In this document: positions 8,484-17,554 of the stretch, one piece after another | Layout: each line of letters begins with the position of its first letter | Position numbering within the stretch: the first letter of the stretch is position 1 | Assembly (NCBI RefSeq): GCF_900142845.1 | Contig: NZ_FSRU01000001.1 | Span: forward strand, 3,348,001-3,412,000 | Length of the DNA: 64,000 bases | From: Paraburkholderia phenazinium | Lineage (GTDB): Bacteria > Pseudomonadota > Gammaproteobacteria > Burkholderiales > Burkholderiaceae | Direction: 5' to 3' | Program-made: the position numbers and the translations under genes | Notes under the pieces: generated by a model | Databases searched by the model: none | What the model was told of the DNA's origin: nothing | Seen by the model: only the letters and a program-made list of their open reading frames with translations

Positions 8484-10064
8484 TCAATGTTTGACGACGT
8501 TGAAGACGCGTGTGCGGCGCATCGGCCACGACGTGACGCCTTCAAGTCGATTGCTGACGATTCGCAGGTCCGGCGTGTCGTACAAAACGATCATCGGTAC
8601 ATCGGCGATCATCATTTTATGCAACTGCTCAAACGTCTGTCCGCGCTCAGACGCATCAGTCACGCCGCGCAGGCTCTGCAGAAGCTTGAGTGCTTCTGGA
8701 TTGTTCCACTGTGCCATCGGCGACTTGGCTTTGTCCCCCAATATATCGCTGAACATCATCGCCGGGTCGGTTCTTGCCGAGTAAGCGAACGACATGATCT
8801 GAAAATGTCCGGCACGAAAATCGGCAACCTGCTTGCCCCAGTCGACCACGTCGAGTTCTGTCGAGATGCCTGCTTTTCTCAGCAGTGACTGAACGTAAAC
8901 CGCCAGTGAAAACATAAACGGAAAGCGATGATTCGTCTCGATCTTCAACGTCTGTCCGTGATAGCCCGCCTCTGCAAGCAAACGCTTCGCTTCCCCAATA
9001 TTTTGCGAGAACCCGACCCGGTCGCCGGGCCCGAACACACCACTCGTCTCCGGTACCAGTGATGGACTGTAGTGCGCACGACCATCGGTAACGGCATTCA
9101 CAATGGCGGGAAGATCCAGTGCAAGCGCGATTGCACGACGAACCCGCGCGTCTGCAAGCGTTGGGTCCTGGCTTTGCATCAGTAACTCGACGGGATCGGC
9201 ACTGGGGCCCACGATGACACGCCATCTGGGGTCGCTCCCGACGAGCCCGTCTCCGCTCACCGACATCATGTCGACTTGCCCGGCGACGACCGCAACCTTT
9301 TGTGCCGCCTCGTCCGGGATGACGACAAATCGAGCGTCGTCGTACGCGACCTTCGCGCCCGCAAGACCACTCGGCGGTTCGCCTCTCGGGCGATATTGCG
9401 CAAATCGCTTCAGCAGAATGTACTGTCCGCGTCTCCAGTCCGCAAATATGTACGGACCTGTTGCGACGGGGCGAAGCCAATGCCCGGAGCTGTCGACGCT
9501 TGATGGGCTAAGGATTGCCAACTGACAGTGCGTGTCGACCATGTCTTTGAGGAACAGTTCGTTCGCTCTGTCCAGTTCGAACACCACGGTATAGGCATCG
9601 GGCGTCCGCACGCCGACGACCTTGGCACCTCGATGCCCGTCGTAGTTGCCACGGCACATGAATCCATTTTCTGGCCTCATCAGGAAGTCGAAGCTCCACT
9701 TGACCGCGCTTGACGTGAATGGCGAGCCGTCGTGAAACACCACGCCATGCCGGAGATGAAATGTGTAGGTCCGAGCATCTGAAGAGATGTCCCAACTGTC
9801 CGCGAGCATCGGGCCAATGCTGAGATCGGCACGTAGCGCTACCAGCGACTCGACAACGTTGGCCAGAACATTGTCGGTCATGGTATTGCGTGCGATATTG
9901 CCTGGCATCGAGGTAGGTGTGTCGGTGCCCTCCGCGACGCGGATTTCAGGTGTCCCGATCGCGGTCGACGAAAGCGTGCGCTGCGTTTCCGCTTTCGCGA
10001 AGACGGGAAGCACAATAGCGACGACGGCAGCCCCAATCCGGCAAAGAGTGGTCAGTCTGGACAT
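8484..10064 (-). CDS. Peptide/opine-type ABC transporter substrate-binding protein (SBP_bac_5)
   Basis: A 526-residue periplasmic binding protein with a signal peptide (to FAKAE, about residue 26) and the family-5 pattern: LADSWDISSDARTYTFHLR around residue 86, VVFHDGSPFTSSAVKWSFDF and RRAIALALD. It would capture peptides or similar solutes in the periplasm. No permease or ATPase gene is nearby, so it must work with components elsewhere or serve as a sensor. It follows the alpha/beta hydrolase gene on the same strand with five bases between, implying co-transcription. Confidence 0.9.
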   Translation of the reverse strand: MSRLTTLCRIGAAVVAIVLPVFAKAETQRTLSSTAIGTPEIRVAEGTDTPTSMPGNIARNTMTDNVLANVVESLVALRADLSIGPMLADSWDISSDARTYTFHLRHGVVFHDGSPFTSSAVKWSFDFLMRPENGFMCRGNYDGHRGAKVVGVRTPDAYTVVFELDRANELFLKDMVDTHCQLAILSPSSVDSSGHWLRPVATGPYIFADWRRGQYILLKRFAQYRPRGEPPSGLAGAKVAYDDARFVVIPDEAAQKVAVVAGQVDMMSVSGDGLVGSDPRWRVIVGPSADPVELLMQSQDPTLADARVRRAIALALDLPAIVNAVTDGRAHYSPSLVPETSGVFGPGDRVGFSQNIGEAKRLLAEAGYHGQTLKIETNHRFPFMFSLAVYVQSLLRKAGISTELDVVDWGKQVADFRAGHFQIMSFAYSARTDPAMMFSDILGDKAKSPMAQWNNPEALKLLQSLRGVTDASERGQTFEQLHKMMIADVPMIVLYDTPDLRIVSNRLEGVTSWPMRRTRVFNVVKH

Positions 10065-10069
10065 TAAGA

Positions 10070-10951
10070 TCAGGCAATTGAGGCAGGATGAGGTCCCCGC
10101 TTGCTGGCGAGTACACGCGCGAAGAATGCCTGGACTGCCGGAATCACCTCTGCGGATCGATGCGTGGCGTTCTCGACTTCTTCCAGCGCAACGTTGATCC
10201 CATGCAACTCAAAGCTGTTCTTGAGCGACTTCAGTCTCTCGGGACGCGTACGGCCCGCGTCGTTCGCGCCGGGCATATAGTGCGCGCCGTCCGGTTGATG
10301 GGTAATCTCCCAGATCTCGATATCGGCTTTTCCGACCACCATGTGAATCGGGACTTTTCTCAACGCCTCCACATCGATCTTTTTCCCGAAATGGGACTCG
10401 ACGTCACGCGTGCCAGTCCACCAGTCACGGGTCGGATCAAGCAGCGTGACCGAGCCAGGCGCGCCGATCGATGCGGCCCATAGCCTCCCAGGATGCAGCA
10501 GGCAAAACCGGTTGGCAAACTGGCCACCGCCCGAAAATCCAAAGAGCCCAAATGTCTCCCATCTGCGTTGATACTTCTTCTCGATCTCGGCGATCATGTC
10601 CAGCAGCAACTGGTCGTAGCGGATCGTTCCTTCGCGTAGCTGCTTATACCCGTCACGATTGTCGTCGCCGCAAACGTTGGCGGGAAACAGAGGACTCAGA
10701 ACGACACAGTTGTGCGACTCCGCGAACTCGGAAAAACGATCTCTGAAGCCCTCCATTCTGCGGTTCGACCCATGAACGACGACGATGAGGTCAATAACAG
10801 ACTCAGGATCGAGAATGCTCTTCGGCACGTAAAGGGTATAAGCGAAGCGCGGATCCTTCGTATGCGAATAGACGGTGGTGTTCCCGAAGTTGTACATGCG
10901 ATCCGAGCGCGATGCCGATGCAGACGTTTTTGTTGTGTCAGAGGTATCCAT
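10070..10951 (-). CDS. Alpha/beta hydrolase (PHB-depolymerase-like)
   Basis: A 293-residue hydrolase without a signal peptide. The nucleophile elbow is GFSGGG (about residue 148) and an oxyanion region VVVHGSNRR lies near residue 55. A late histidine in ENATHRS and an acid in GKADIEIW complete a plausible triad. The family includes PHB depolymerase-like esterases. It is the first gene of a two-gene unit with the binding protein and is divergent from a LysR gene, with an AT-rich dyad between them. Confidence 0.8.
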   Translation of the reverse strand: MDTSDTTKTSASASRSDRMYNFGNTTVYSHTKDPRFAYTLYVPKSILDPESVIDLIVVVHGSNRRMEGFRDRFSEFAESHNCVVLSPLFPANVCGDDNRDGYKQLREGTIRYDQLLLDMIAEIEKKYQRRWETFGLFGFSGGGQFANRFCLLHPGRLWAASIGAPGSVTLLDPTRDWWTGTRDVESHFGKKIDVEALRKVPIHMVVGKADIEIWEITHQPDGAHYMPGANDAGRTRPERLKSLKNSFELHGINVALEEVENATHRSAEVIPAVQAFFARVLASKRGPHPASIA

Positions 10952-10992
10952 GACGTTTCCCTTTTGCTGATGCGGAGAGTATCGTATTGGTC

Positions 10993-11029
10993 AATTCAAA
11001 AAAAAAGCTAAATTTGCTTTATTTGAATT
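10993..11029. promoter_or_regulatory. AT-rich dyad in the hydrolase/LysR intergenic region
   Basis: AATTCAAA at 10993-11000 and TTTGAATT at 11022-11029 are the ends of an extended, nearly perfect inverted repeat whose inner arms are AAAAGC and GCTTTA. It sits 42 bases upstream of the hydrolase gene and 66 bases upstream of the LysR gene. It is probably the operator of the LysR regulator at 11095. Confidence 0.5.
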
Positions 11030-11094
11030 AAACAATTTCTTTCCAATCAGGTGTTGCTGAAAACGCAGAGTCCGTTGATCGAAGGGAGATACCC

Positions 11095-11979
11095 ATGAGC
11101 ACATTGAGGTTCCTCAGAACCTTCGTTGCGATTGCCGAACATGGAAGCTTCGCTGCCGCGGCTGAACGTGTCGCGCTGACGCACGCCGCTGTCGGCCAGC
11201 AGATGCGTGCACTGGAGAGCGAACTCGGCCGGCCTTTGTTCAGTCGGGAGAAGCGCTCAATCACGCTGCGCCCAGAGGCTTACCAGTTGCTTCCGCAAGT
11301 CAGGCAGTTGCTGGCCGACTATGAAGGGATCGTTGCAGGCGACAAAACTGAAAACAATGTTGCCGGGCACGTTTCGATAGGCGCGATCGTCTCCGGGATG
11401 GGGTTGCTTTCGAAATGCCTGGTCGAGGTTGCGCAGGTTCATCCCGCACTCGAGGTTACTTTGGCGACCGGACGATCGAGCGATCTGATCGTTCGGGTAG
11501 GGTCGGGCGAGCTGGACGCCGCGGTTGTTATTGAAGACAGTCGCCGGCCCTTTCGCGGTATCGGATGGACTCACTTGTATGATGAGCCACTCGTCCTGCT
11601 TGCAAATCGTGGACAGATCCGTCGCAAGGACGACTTTGATAGCCTGTTGGAAACATCCCCGTTCATTCGCTATGACAGGGCTACGGCAACCGGCGCGCAG
11701 ATAGAGCGACTATTGCGTCGGGTGGGCACAAGACCACGGCAGATTCTGGAGCTAGACTCGATTCTGGGGATCAGCGAACTGGTCAGGCAGGGAGTGGGTG
11801 TTGCCATCGTACCGATGCTCGCACATTCCGGTTGGCACAAAGACCCTGCGCTACGCGTGTTCCCTGTGCCCGACGGCATCTATTCCCGTCGGGTTGGCAT
11901 GCTCGAGCCGAGTCGCAAAGGGCATATCACCGGAATCATTCGGCAGCATCTGGTTGGCATCATGGGTAACCCATGCTAA
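11095..11979 (+). CDS. LysR family transcriptional regulator
   Basis: A 294-residue LysR protein with the winged HTH at residues 4-60 (GSFAAAAERVALTHAAVG) and a C-terminal effector domain. GGGAGATACCC lies directly before the ATG. It is divergent from the hydrolase/binding-protein operon, which is its probable target. Confidence 0.9.
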   Translation: MSTLRFLRTFVAIAEHGSFAAAAERVALTHAAVGQQMRALESELGRPLFSREKRSITLRPEAYQLLPQVRQLLADYEGIVAGDKTENNVAGHVSIGAIVSGMGLLSKCLVEVAQVHPALEVTLATGRSSDLIVRVGSGELDAAVVIEDSRRPFRGIGWTHLYDEPLVLLANRGQIRRKDDFDSLLETSPFIRYDRATATGAQIERLLRRVGTRPRQILELDSILGISELVRQGVGVAIVPMLAHSGWHKDPALRVFPVPDGIYSRRVGMLEPSRKGHITGIIRQHLVGIMGNPC

Positions 11980-11992
11980 GCGTATGAGGAAT

Positions 11993-13171
11993 TCAAACCG
12001 GATTCGGAGCGAGCGTCACAGGCTTTGCGTCGATCCTGATGCGGAACAACGTATAAGGCTTCTTGCGCAAATCGTGACCATGATGAAATGAAGCCTGCCG
12101 AGGCAACTGGTTCGCCGTGAAGTACAGATAGCCGTCGTTCCCGACCGACAAAGTATCCGGCCACAGAATGCGCGGATCGTGTGCAATGGTTTGCCACTCA
12201 CCGTCTGGACGCCGCCGGCGAATGCTGTCGTGTTCATAATCGCCGGCATAGATAGCGCCGCTCGCATCTGCTTCAAGACCATCGGATGCGCCCTTCTCGC
12301 CCAGATCCCGCACAGCTGCCGCTACCGCCGCGGGGCTCGCATTGCGATCGCGCAGCAGCGCAGTCGGCACCGAATACAGATGGCGGCTGGACAACGGTGA
12401 GTAGTACAGCGTCGCTCCGTCGGCTGACAACGCAATGCCATCTGCCGCACCATGTAGCGGCCGGCGTTTTCCGTCAGGACCGTCGGTTGCCATCTCTTCG
12501 CCCTCCACCACTGGAACGAACGCCGCATCGGCGCTGGTCGAAGGGTCCCCTGATAGTTTGCGCCACGCCTCGCCGCTTGCCAGATCCACAACAATGATTC
12601 CACCTGGCCCATGCGGCGACGAGTCGGTAACATAGGCAATGCCTTGCGCACCGAACCGGAAATCGAAACGCACGTCGTTCAGGTACGTTGTCGGCAACAA
12701 CGCGTTCGGCGGAAGGAGAATCGTCCTGACCACCTTGTTGGTAGCAAGGTCGACGGCGACCAGTTTGGCGCCGCCCTGGATCGGTGCCGCCAATTTCGGC
12801 GACGCCGTGTCCAGAATCCACAGCCGGTTCTGCGAGTCAGCAACGACGCTTTGAACGCTAATCAGGCTATCGGCAGGATGCGCGGGATCCGCGCGATTCG
12901 TCTGTGCGTCCGGATAAGGCACGATCCGCTTACCGACGATCTCGCCGACGGTAAACGGCACGTCGTCTCCCCAACGTGGAAAGTTGACAAACAGGCGACC
13001 GTCTGGCGCTTTCGTTACACCGGTGGGCATGGCACCGTAGAACTCGAATACCGGTTCGATATGGCCGATCGTCTGTTCAGTGGCAAGTTTGGGCGTCGCG
13101 TCCGCAGTTGCCGTGAGCGTTGCTGTCAATCCGAGCGTCACCGCTGCCACGGCTTTGCTTATGCTTCTCAT
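11993..13171 (-). CDS. Major royal jelly/yellow family protein (L-dopachrome tautomerase-related)
   Basis: A 392-residue secreted beta-propeller-like protein. After a signal peptide (ending near TADA, residue 25) come the family segments GVTKAPDGRLFVNFPRW, QNRLWILDTASP and YLNDVRFDF, GPGGIIVVDL. In insects this family includes yellow and royal jelly proteins; bacterial members are annotated as dopachrome-tautomerase-related, but the reaction is unproven. AGGA lies eight bases before the ATG at 13171; a longer upstream reading has no support. It may share a transcript with the next two genes upstream on the same strand. Confidence 0.85.
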   Translation of the reverse strand: MRSISKAVAAVTLGLTATLTATADATPKLATEQTIGHIEPVFEFYGAMPTGVTKAPDGRLFVNFPRWGDDVPFTVGEIVGKRIVPYPDAQTNRADPAHPADSLISVQSVVADSQNRLWILDTASPKLAAPIQGGAKLVAVDLATNKVVRTILLPPNALLPTTYLNDVRFDFRFGAQGIAYVTDSSPHGPGGIIVVDLASGEAWRKLSGDPSTSADAAFVPVVEGEEMATDGPDGKRRPLHGAADGIALSADGATLYYSPLSSRHLYSVPTALLRDRNASPAAVAAAVRDLGEKGASDGLEADASGAIYAGDYEHDSIRRRRPDGEWQTIAHDPRILWPDTLSVGNDGYLYFTANQLPRQASFHHGHDLRKKPYTLFRIRIDAKPVTLAPNPV

Positions 13172-13262
13172 GTTTTTCCTGATTGGATTGCACGATTGAG
13201 CGCCTCCGGCATTCCCGTAACCAGCACGGTATTTTCCGCGGGGTGGCGCTGGACTGGAAATA

Positions 13263-13670
13263 TCATCGCCCACTCACCGCACTGCCTCGCTCGATTTCCA
13301 GCGCTTCGAGCACCTCCGCTGCGGCATTGCTGGCAGTGTGCGCCGCCGGAAACCCGGCATATACAGACGCCTGAATCATCACTTCCTCGATTTCGCCCAT
13401 GCTCAAACCGTTAGTCAACGCGATGCGAACATGATTCTTCAGTTCGTCGCGTTGGCGTAGCGCAATCAGAATACCGAGCGTAACGAGAGAGCGTGCACGA
13501 CGATCAAGGCCCTCACGCGCCCATACGCTTCCGAACACAAAATCTATTGACAGGGCCGCCATCGATGCACCGAATTTCCCATCAGTCATCGAGTCCGCCA
13601 TGTTCCGCGCTCGCTCAGCACCACGTAGTTGCTCGAATACGGCAAGACCCCGTTCCATGGCGTCCTTCAT
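13263..13670 (-). CDS. Carboxymuconolactone decarboxylase family protein
   Basis: A 135-residue protein of the CMD/AhpD fold, with RSLVTLGILIALRQRDELKNHVR and GLSMGEIEEVMIQASVYAG as landmarks. True 4-carboxymuconolactone decarboxylases of the beta-ketoadipate pathway have this length; many relatives are of unknown function. There is no AhpD-type CxxC motif. The start overlaps the ALDH stop by four bases, so translation is coupled. Confidence 0.85.
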   Translation of the reverse strand: MKDAMERGLAVFEQLRGAERARNMADSMTDGKFGASMAALSIDFVFGSVWAREGLDRRARSLVTLGILIALRQRDELKNHVRIALTNGLSMGEIEEVMIQASVYAGFPAAHTASNAAAEVLEALEIERGSAVSGR

Positions 13671-15100
13671 TGCGGCTCCAATACGATTGCACCGAGAACG
13701 GCCTTCGTCTCAAGAAACGCCTCGAGCCCGAATGTCCCGTATTCCCGACCGATGCCGGATTGCTTGTAACCGCCGAAAGGTGCGAGCGGTTCATGTGGCG
13801 CGCCGTTTATGCTCACGCGGCCGGCTTCGAGCCTGGACGCCACAGCACGGGCCCGTTCGATGTCCGCTGAAATCACGTACGCGTGCAACCCGTAGACAGT
13901 GTCGTTCGCGATCTCGATCGCTTCTTCCTCACTGCGATAGGTGAGAATGCACAGCACTGGCCCGAAAATTTCTTCACGCGCAATGCTCATGCCGTTCGTC
14001 ACGTTCGCGAACACCGTGGGTTTTACATAGTAGCCGGCCAGCCCGTCCGGATGACCTTCTCCGCCAATTACGAGCGTCGCGCCTTCTTCGACACCGCGCC
14101 GGATATATCCCTGCACCCGTTCATATTGTCGCTGGCTGACCATGGGTCCGATTGCCGAATCGGCATCGTTCAAGTGACCGACCTTTACCGCTGACACGGC
14201 TTCCTTCACCAGCCGGATGACATCCTGAAGACGATCCTCAGGTACAAGAATGCGTGTACCCGCAATACACGCCTGGCCGCTATTCTGGAATCCGGAAGTG
14301 ACGGCGACGGGTACCGCTGTCTCGAGATTGGCGTCGTCAAGAATCAGTGTCGGCGACTTACCGCCAAGTTCAAGCGTCACCCGCTTCATCGTGTCGGCGC
14401 CGGCGCGCAAGATCGATTTGCCGACCGCAGTCGACCCCGTAAAGGAGATCTTCGCGACGTTCGGGTTCACACTCAGTTCCGAACCCACAATGTCGCCCCG
14501 TCCCGTCACAATGTTGAACACGCCGGCTGGCAGACCCGCCTCGTGCAGGGCTTCGGTGACAATCTGCGTCTGGAGCGCGCTCATTTCGCTTGGTTTGATG
14601 ACCACCGTGCAGCCCGCGGCAATCGCCGTTGCCAGCTTGTTGCAGATAAAGCCGGCGTTCGCGTTCCAAGGCGTAATTAGCGCAGCGACGCCTACCGGTT
14701 CCATCACCACTTCCGCCGACCCAATCCTCCGCGTGAACGAATACTCCTCCAGCGTCTGCGCAGCGTGCAGAAAGGACTCGGCGGCGTAACGTGCTCCCCA
14801 CTTTGCACGCGTCGAGGGCGCGCCATATTCCTCGATTGTCGCAGCGGCGAGGCGATCGACATTCGCGAGCATGGCCTCATACAGACGCTTGAGCCACGCA
14901 ATACGCTGCTCTCTGGTCGTACGCGCGAACGCCGGAAATGCACGGCGCGCGGCGGCTATCGCATCTTTCGTGTCTTGCACGTCGGCAAGACGCACCCGGC
15001 CGATTACGTCACCTGTCGAAGGGTTGTGGAGGTCGAACCACTCCTGACCATTTGGCTGCACAAACTGGCCGTCGATATAGATGTGTTCAATGCTGTACAT
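13667..15100 (-). CDS. NAD(P)-dependent aldehyde dehydrogenase
   Basis: A 477-residue ALDH superfamily enzyme with all hallmarks: the Rossmann segment FTGSTAVGKSI, the general base in TLELGGKSP and the catalytic cysteine in NSGQACIAGTR, with PFGGYKQSGIGREYG near the C terminus. It oxidises an aldehyde to the acid in the cytoplasm. The ATG at 15100 has GAGG six bases upstream and is preferred to a TTG 15 bases earlier. It is the first gene of an operon with the CMD-like and probably the royal-jelly-family genes, divergent from LysR at 15200. Confidence 0.93.
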   Translation of the reverse strand: MYSIEHIYIDGQFVQPNGQEWFDLHNPSTGDVIGRVRLADVQDTKDAIAAARRAFPAFARTTREQRIAWLKRLYEAMLANVDRLAAATIEEYGAPSTRAKWGARYAAESFLHAAQTLEEYSFTRRIGSAEVVMEPVGVAALITPWNANAGFICNKLATAIAAGCTVVIKPSEMSALQTQIVTEALHEAGLPAGVFNIVTGRGDIVGSELSVNPNVAKISFTGSTAVGKSILRAGADTMKRVTLELGGKSPTLILDDANLETAVPVAVTSGFQNSGQACIAGTRILVPEDRLQDVIRLVKEAVSAVKVGHLNDADSAIGPMVSQRQYERVQGYIRRGVEEGATLVIGGEGHPDGLAGYYVKPTVFANVTNGMSIAREEIFGPVLCILTYRSEEEAIEIANDTVYGLHAYVISADIERARAVASRLEAGRVSINGAPHEPLAPFGGYKQSGIGREYGTFGLEAFLETKAVLGAIVLEPQ

Positions 15101-15199
15101 GAATGCCTCGATCAAATGGTCACGTGTCCCAGCGTAGTCGATTGCATCCGAGCCGATAAGAGGGATAAACTTACACGACTTGATCCGGAAATCGGGACA

Positions 15200-16129
15200 A
15201 TGCTCAAATCAGGCTTGATCGAACTGGAAGTCGTGCTCGCCGTCGCGCGGCTCGGTGGCTTTCGTGCGGCGGCACGTGAACTAGGCATGTCGTCGACAGC
15301 GTTGAGCCGTGCGATCGTGCAACTCGAAAATCGGCTGGGTGTGCGGATATTCAACCGGACGACCCGCAGCGTCGCGCTCACGGAACCTGGCAAGCAGTTC
15401 ATCGCAACCGTCGGTCCCGCCCTGTCCGAAATCCAGCAGGCGATGGCCGCCGTCAACAATCATCGTGCAATGCCGACAGGCACCTTGCGACTGAACTGCG
15501 CGGTTGGAGCTGCGCGCGCTATCCTCGTTCCAGTCGTGCTGGAATATCTGCGCCGGTTCCCCGAGATGAGCGTCGACATCGCCACGGAAGCGCACTTCGT
15601 CGATATCGTAGGTAGAGGCTTTGATGCTGGCATCCGTGCCGCAGATGATGTGCCACGCGACATGATCGCTGTGCCGTTTGGCGGTGCATTGAAATTTTCC
15701 GTCGTCGGCTCGCCATCATATTTTGCGCAATGCAAGAAGCCGCGCACGCCAAAGGATCTGATGTCGCATCAATGCATACGAGCGCGCTGGCCAAGCGGCA
15801 AGCTGTCCCGTTGGGAGTTCGAGCGACGGGGCGAGAAACTCTCGCTCGACGTACCAGGAAATCTGACGCTAGACGAGCCCACGCTGATGCGTGATGCTGC
15901 GATTGCAGGTGCGGGCGTCGCGTATCTGTGGGAAGCCCCCGTAGCGGATGAACTCGCGACGGGGCGGCTCGTAGCTGTGCTAAAGGACTGGACCGTCAGT
16001 TCAGCCAGCTTGTGTCTGTACTATCCGGATCGGCGTAATGTATCAGCGGCATTGCGAGCATTTATCGAACTGCTACGAGAGCCAATAAACCATGAAAGCC
16101 GAGGTGATGCGATTGTCCTGAGGTGCTGA
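15200..16129 (+). CDS. LysR family transcriptional regulator
   Basis: A 309-residue LysR protein beginning MLKSGLIELEVVLAVA, with the HTH at residues 18-40 and a substrate-binding domain ending at LCLYYPDRRNVS. The open frame extends much further upstream, but that part overlaps the ALDH gene and has no LysR homology. It is divergent from the ALDH operon, which it probably controls. Confidence 0.88.
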   Translation: MLKSGLIELEVVLAVARLGGFRAAARELGMSSTALSRAIVQLENRLGVRIFNRTTRSVALTEPGKQFIATVGPALSEIQQAMAAVNNHRAMPTGTLRLNCAVGAARAILVPVVLEYLRRFPEMSVDIATEAHFVDIVGRGFDAGIRAADDVPRDMIAVPFGGALKFSVVGSPSYFAQCKKPRTPKDLMSHQCIRARWPSGKLSRWEFERRGEKLSLDVPGNLTLDEPTLMRDAAIAGAGVAYLWEAPVADELATGRLVAVLKDWTVSSASLCLYYPDRRNVSAALRAFIELLREPINHESRGDAIVLRC

Positions 16130-16167
16130 AGTCAAGACACAGTTCGCCATTCACCGCGCCCTGCACG

Positions 16168-16461
16168 TCATTCCACGCCGCGAATGATCCGGAAATCGCG
16201 CACGACGGCGTCGCCCAAGGCTTCAAGCGCCTTCCGGTACGCGTCGCTTTCGTATGCGGCAACGGCCTGCTCATAGGACGGAAACTCAATCACAACGGTT
16301 CGCTCCTTCAAACCGTGCTCACGGACTTCGTCAGCCACTCCACGTGCGATCACTCTGCCGCCGGCAGCCTCCACAGCGGGTACCGCCAATTGGGCGTACG
16401 TCGCCAGCCTGGCCTGGTCCTTCGTTTCACGATAGGCCGACACCCAATATCCCTTGCTCAT
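16168..16461 (-). CDS. DUF1330 domain-containing protein
   Basis: A 97-residue protein typical of DUF1330 (dimeric alpha-beta barrel fold): GYWVSAYRETKD at the N terminus, TVVIEFPSYEQAVAAYES in the middle and VVRDFRIIRGVE at the end. Function is unknown; such proteins often sit in catabolic operons. GAAGGAG lies seven bases before the ATG. It lies 33 bases downstream of the DUF1636 gene and is probably transcribed with it. Confidence 0.88.
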   Translation of the reverse strand: MSKGYWVSAYRETKDQARLATYAQLAVPAVEAAGGRVIARGVADEVREHGLKERTVVIEFPSYEQAVAAYESDAYRKALEALGDAVVRDFRIIRGVE

Positions 16462-16494
16462 TTAAATCTCCTTCTTCCAAGAGGAAAGCCGCTT

Positions 16495-16917
16495 TTATGC
16501 AGTACCTTTTCTTCGCTTCGGCGAGATCGCACTTACGTGTCCCTGCAACGCCGCCGGCAGTGTCGTAACGCTCACGTCGTCTGATGCCGTCTGTTGGTAT
16601 TCCAGAGCAGCGCTGATCAGATCCGCAGCGTCGTTAACCTTCAGACCCGACAAGCGGACGCGCGGCTTTTCCGGCGCGTCAAGCGCAGCGGCACAGGGCT
16701 TCCGACAACTGCCGAGGCAATGGACCATCATTACGGTTACGCCCTGGCCGGTCAACCTTTCTTTGACTTCGTTATACAGGGACAATCCCACCGCACCGCT
16801 GTGCGGCTGGTCCCTAGGGCAGGTTCGGCAGATTGCGACGGTATTCGACCGCGCCCTCTCGCTCATATCCTGACTAACGACCTGAGATTGTTCCTGGCTC
16901 TCGCGTGTGGCTAACAT
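16495..16917 (-). CDS. DUF1636 predicted metal-binding (ferredoxin-like) protein, copy A
   Basis: A 140-residue DUF1636 protein. Five cysteines are placed as C30, C33 (ICRTCP) and C67, C71, C75 (HCLGSCRKPC), a spacing like thioredoxin-fold [2Fe-2S] ferredoxins, so an iron-sulfur or metal role is likely but unproven. The ATG at 16917 is supported by AGGAG and by the same leader being conserved before the other DUF1636 loci in the window (30240, 55483, 62511). A promoter-like element lies about 100 bases upstream (17014-17066). DUF1330 follows on the same strand. Confidence 0.85.
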   Translation of the reverse strand: MLATRESQEQSQVVSQDMSERARSNTVAICRTCPRDQPHSGAVGLSLYNEVKERLTGQGVTVMMVHCLGSCRKPCAAALDAPEKPRVRLSGLKVNDAADLISAALEYQQTASDDVSVTTLPAALQGHVSAISPKRRKGTA

Positions 16918-17013
16918 GACGCCGTCTCCTGGCTCTATCTTTTCGAGGAAGGAACTGTCCCGAGTTTTATGAACCGTCTTTAAACAACCTGGGACAGAAA
17001 ATCCTATGAACAA

Positions 17014-17066
17014 ATTCTACGAGCGTGTCAGATCGCATGCTTATCAGAGCGTCGTATCGCGTATCC
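17014..17066 (-). promoter_or_regulatory. Recurrent promoter element, copy A (before DUF1636 copy A)
   Basis: Read on the minus strand, an operator-like block containing GATAAGC (core 17039-17066) is followed after 18 bases by GTAGAAT, a good -10 hexamer at 17014-17019. The same layout and spacing recur at eight other places in the window. The leader to the DUF1636 start is about 97 bases. Confidence 0.6.
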
Positions 17067-17081
17067 TAGAATCCAACTCTG

Positions 17082-17270
17082 TCATTGATATTTATATGGA
17101 ATCCTATATTTATCATCAATCTCTGCTATGTCACTGCTTCCCCGGTCCTGGAACTTTCCGCAAACTGCACGCCAGACGTCCGACCGCTCGAAGGACCGAA
17201 CTACGGATTCAATTTCGCGCAGCTTGAAATCTCGATGCAGTAGTGCAAATTTTATCGAATGGGTCGTCAT
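17082..17270 (-). CDS. Small hypothetical protein, translationally coupled
   Basis: A 62-residue open frame (begins MTTHSIKFALLHRDF) whose ATG overlaps the TGA of the preceding 95-residue gene. It is mostly charged, with no membrane segment or known motif. Coupling to the upstream small gene is the main support. It runs towards promoter element A at its 3' end. Function unknown. Confidence 0.4.
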   Translation of the reverse strand: MTTHSIKFALLHRDFKLREIESVVRSFERSDVWRAVCGKFQDRGSSDIAEIDDKYRIPYKYQ

Positions 17271-17554
17271 GCCACGAGGTGTTCTGCATCCTCTTCGACG
17301 CTATGGACACCCATCCTTAAGATCTGCGCGACAACTTGATACTCATCAGGCGTTAGCGTCTGCGGATGATATTGTAGAAGTGCCCGGAGAGCATGTAACA
17401 ATCGACTCAGGGAAATGATCGGCCACGCACTCATGAGGTAAGCAAGTGGTAGTACGCTTTTTCTCTCGCACCATCTATCAAAGAGAGGGAGGCAGAGTCT
17501 TTCGAGCTCATCGATTTGCGCATCGACAACGAGTTCGTCAACGATTTTTGACAT
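17267..17554 (-). CDS. Small hypothetical protein (95 aa)
   Basis: Begins MSKIVDELVVDAQIDEL and contains LERLCLPLFDRWCERKS and LAYLMSAWPI, a coherent helical protein with a Leu/Trp-rich core. I do not recognise a named family, though similar short proteins are common in Burkholderia. The start overlaps by 17 bases the end of a frame that looks like a decayed MFS transporter, and the stop overlaps the next small gene (ATGA). So it was probably the second gene of an MFS operon. The open frame extends upstream, but only through the MFS relic. Confidence 0.55.
   Translation of the reverse strand: MSKIVDELVVDAQIDELERLCLPLFDRWCERKSVLPLAYLMSAWPIISLSRLLHALRALLQYHPQTLTPDEYQVVAQILRMGVHSVEEDAEHLVA

Noticed and set aside
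14765..15199. N-terminal extension of the LysR gene at 15200
   Set aside because: The extra 145 codons overlap the ALDH gene and do not resemble any LysR N terminus; the HTH begins right after the ATG at 15200.
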